Shown: positions 62,232 to 64,000 of the stretch, piece by piece
Layout: each line of letters opens with the position of its first letter
How positions within the stretch are numbered: the stretch's first letter is position 1
DNA from: Streptomyces tropicalis
Lineage (GTDB): Bacteria > Actinomycetota > Actinomycetes > Streptomycetales > Streptomycetaceae
Length of the DNA stretch: 64,000 nt
Reading direction: 5' to 3'
Assembly (NCBI RefSeq): GCF_029269835.1
Contig: NZ_JARJBB010000005.1
Coordinates: forward strand, 1-64,000
The notes under the pieces: generated by a model
Told to the model about the DNA's origin: nothing
The model's database searches: none
What the model saw: the letters and a program-made list of their open reading frames with translations, nothing else
Program-made: the position numbers and the translations under genes

Positions 62232-62837
62232 GTGCGTGCCCTCACCGGTCTGTGGCGCTGGCGGCGGAACCCGCTGCGCCGCAGGACCGATCTGGTCGAG
62301 TCCTGGGTGGCGCTGGTGTCCGTGCTGCTCGCCCTGGTCGCCGCGCCGGTGGCCGGCTCGCTGGTCGGCTCGGCCGCCCGGTCCACGCTCCAGCGGTCGG
62401 TCCAGGAGGAGCGCCGGGACCGGCATCCGGTGACGGCCACGGTGGTGCGCCGGCTCGACCGGTTCGCCGTGGAGCCCGATCCGGACACCTCCTCGGGGCA
62501 GGAGGCTCGCAGCAGAGTGGTCGCCGACTGGCGGGCCGTCGACGGAAGCCGGCACCGCGGCCCGGCCACGTCGGAGCTCAGGGCCCCGCGTCCCGGGGAC
62601 CGCTTCCCGCTGTGGACCGACGGGCGCGGCCGGGTCGCCGCGCGCCCGCTGGAGCCCGCCACCGCCACCGCGCACGCCGTGCTGGCCGGGTGCGGCGCGG
62701 CGGCGCTGGCCGCGGGGCTGATCGAGTGCATACGCAGGCTGGCCGTCGGGATCCTGGTCCGCCGACGGTACGCGCGCTGGGACCACGACTGGGACCGTGC
62801 GGGCCCGGACTGGGGGCTCACCGGCGCCGGCAGCTGA
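62232..62837 (+). CDS. Rv1733c-like two-helix membrane protein
   Basis: 201 residues from GTG 62232. One helix lies near residues 30-50 (WVALVSVLLALVAAPVAGSLV) and a second near 148-170 (AHAVLAGCGAAALAAGLIECI). Between them is a predicted extracytoplasmic segment (HPVTATVVRRLDRF to LWTDGRGRVAARPL). The order matches the Rv1733c family conserved in actinomycetes, linked to dormancy antigens in mycobacteria. The N-terminal RRNPLRRRTDLVE is typical. Function unknown. Confidence 0.75.
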   Translation: MRALTGLWRWRRNPLRRRTDLVESWVALVSVLLALVAAPVAGSLVGSAARSTLQRSVQEERRDRHPVTATVVRRLDRFAVEPDPDTSSGQEARSRVVADWRAVDGSRHRGPATSELRAPRPGDRFPLWTDGRGRVAARPLEPATATAHAVLAGCGAAALAAGLIECIRRLAVGILVRRRYARWDHDWDRAGPDWGLTGAGS

Positions 62838-62943
62838 CGGCCTTCCGGCTCTGGTCATCCGACCACCGGCGCGCACGCTACGGTGGTCCGGCCGACGCAT
62901 CGGCATCAACCCGCGTACGACGAGGTGGGGGCTCAGCAGCGCC

Positions 62944-64000
62944 ATGGCACAGGGCACGGTCCAGGTGACGCACACCGGCACATCGCGGTGGCGGCGCCGC
63001 ACGGGTGAGTACGCATCGCTCGCCGCAGCCCTGGAGGCCGCTGCGGAGGGCGACGTCCTCACCGTCGCCCCGGGCACCTATCGCGAGAACCTCGTCCTGC
63101 AGCGGGCGGTGACCCTGCGCGGCCCGGAGGGCTCCCCCGGCTCGGTGCGCATCGCTCCCGCGGACGGCGTGCCGCTGACGGTGCGCGCGTCGGCGGTGGT
63201 GCAGGACCTGCACGTGGAGGGGCAGGACGCGGCAGCGCCGGCGCTGCTGGTGGAGGAGGGCACCCCGGAGCTGCGCGACGTACGGGTCGTGACCCGGTCC
63301 GCGGCGGGCATCGAGGTGCGCGGCGGGGCCCGCCCCACCGTGCGGCGGTGCACGGTCGACAACCCGGCCGGCATCGGCATCGCCGTGCTCGACGGCGGCG
63401 GCGGGGTGTTCGAGGAGTGCGAGGTGGTCGCCGCCGGCCAGGCCGGGGTGGCGGTCCGCGGCGGCGCGCACCCGCGCCTGGAGCGCTGCCGGGTGCACCA
63501 CGCCTCGGGCGTCGGCCTCTCCGCCACGGGCGACAACTCCGCCCTGGAGGCGGTGGGTTGCGAGGTCTACGAGGTCCGCGGCAGCGGCGTCCAGATCACC
63601 GGCCGGGCCACCGCGCACCTCACCGACTGCGATGTGCACCGCACCACGGCGGACGGGGTCACGCTCGACACCGACGCGGTGCTGACCCTCGCCGACTGCC
63701 GCATCCACGACATCCCGGAGAACGCGGTGGACCTGCGGTCGCGTTCCGTGCTGACCCTGACGCGGACGACGGTGCGTCAGTTCGGGCGCAACGGGCTGTC
63801 GGTGTGGGACCCGGGCACCCGCGTGGACGCCAACCAGTGCGAGATCTTCGACAGCACCGGCGACTACCCCGCGGTGTGGGTCAGCGACGGCGCGACCGCG
63901 GTGCTCGACTCCTGCCGGGTGCACGACGTGCCGGACGCCCTGTTCGTGCTGGACCGCGGCTCCCGCGCGGACGTCGTCGACAGCGACCTGTCCCAGGTGC
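62944..64000 (+). CDS. right-handed parallel beta-helix repeat protein, N-terminal part (runs off the window)
   Basis: Open from ATG 62944 to the end of the window (352 codons visible). After YASLAAALEAAAEGDVLTVAPGTY comes an uninterrupted ladder of pectate-lyase-like repeats of about 22 residues, each with a GxxV/LxNC-like turn (for example VRRCTVDNPAGIGIAV, LERCRVHHASGVGLSA, LTDCDVHRTTADGVTL). Some Streptomyces proteins that start this way continue into an AAA ATPase domain of the CbxX/EccA type, which cannot be tested here. No signal peptide is seen, so it is probably cytoplasmic. Confidence 0.85.
   Translation, partial: MAQGTVQVTHTGTSRWRRRTGEYASLAAALEAAAEGDVLTVAPGTYRENLVLQRAVTLRGPEGSPGSVRIAPADGVPLTVRASAVVQDLHVEGQDAAAPALLVEEGTPELRDVRVVTRSAAGIEVRGGARPTVRRCTVDNPAGIGIAVLDGGGGVFEECEVVAAGQAGVAVRGGAHPRLERCRVHHASGVGLSATGDNSALEAVGCEVYEVRGSGVQITGRATAHLTDCDVHRTTADGVTLDTDAVLTLADCRIHDIPENAVDLRSRSVLTLTRTTVRQFGRNGLSVWDPGTRVDANQCEIFDSTGDYPAVWVSDGATAVLDSCRVHDVPDALFVLDRGSRADVVDSDLSQV

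Noticed and set aside
1..64000. tRNA, rRNA, CRISPR array or insertion sequence
   Set aside because: No cloverleaf, no regular spacer-repeat pattern, and no transposase or terminal inverted repeat pair was seen on either strand.

Overview
The window is chromosomal DNA from a high-G+C actinomycete, almost certainly a Streptomyces. Evidence: very high third-position G+C, frequent GTG/TTG starts, and characteristic families (paired CrcB/Fluc channels with DUF190, several PP2C/SpoIIE phosphatases, SseB, a GylR-type IclR regulator next to glpK, a PucR/3-hydroxybutyrate dehydrogenase module, TerD, an Rv1733c-like membrane protein, a beta-helix protein). I see no rRNA, tRNA, CRISPR array, insertion sequence or origin.

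Layout. 0-9 kb: undecaprenyl-diphosphate phosphatase, a fluoride-export operon (CrcB, DUF190, CrcB), a VOC protein, MarR, SseB, a 46-residue membrane protein, a membrane-anchored PP2C phosphatase, a GNAT enzyme and a gylR-glpK pair. 9-16 kb: HATPase protein, NCS1 permease, Gfo/Idh/MocA oxidoreductase, a frameshifted GNAT gene, thioesterase, zinc alcohol dehydrogenase and alpha/beta hydrolase. 16-26.7 kb: a five-gene plus-strand operon that is the centrepiece of the window, preceded by a fatty-acyl-AMP ligase remnant. 26.7-31 kb: a GntR-sterol desaturase-YhhN operon, a secreted fasciclin protein and two small conserved genes. 31-37 kb: a membrane/NuoF-like redox pair set among decayed genes (TetR, methyltransferase, EamA transporter). 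37-47 kb: a secreted Asn-rich protein, a PAS-GAF-PP2C phosphatase, a quinone-type reductase, a deaminase, and an ABC transporter operon ending in a YncE/phosphoesterase fusion. 47-64 kb: a likely 3-hydroxybutyrate uptake/catabolism module (MHS-family transporter, PucR regulator, dehydrogenase), then NUDIX, apolipoprotein N-acyltransferase, O-antigen-ligase-like protein, racemase, HpnB-like glycosyltransferase, TerD, MOSC and a beta-helix protein cut by the window end.

The biosynthetic operon (17.5-26.6 kb) encodes a carrier-domain membrane protein with three tandem left-handed beta-helix domains, as in the C-terminal half of epsilon-poly-L-lysine synthetase (Pls). Next come a degenerate-C/adenylation/carrier/thioesterase NRPS, a TauD-type dioxygenase, and SbnB- and SbnA-like enzymes that make L-2,3-diaminopropionate (Dap). 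Together they suggest a split, Pls-type machine that polymerises or assembles Dap, possibly hydroxylated: a poly-Dap-like product or a variant of it.

Two regulatory themes stand out. About a dozen genes have a -10-like hexamer 6-7 nt before the start codon and no ribosome-binding site, suggesting leaderless mRNAs, mostly in 52-61 kb. A 15-bp motif with 13 identities is shared by the regions upstream of the MHS transporter and the 3-hydroxybutyrate dehydrogenase.
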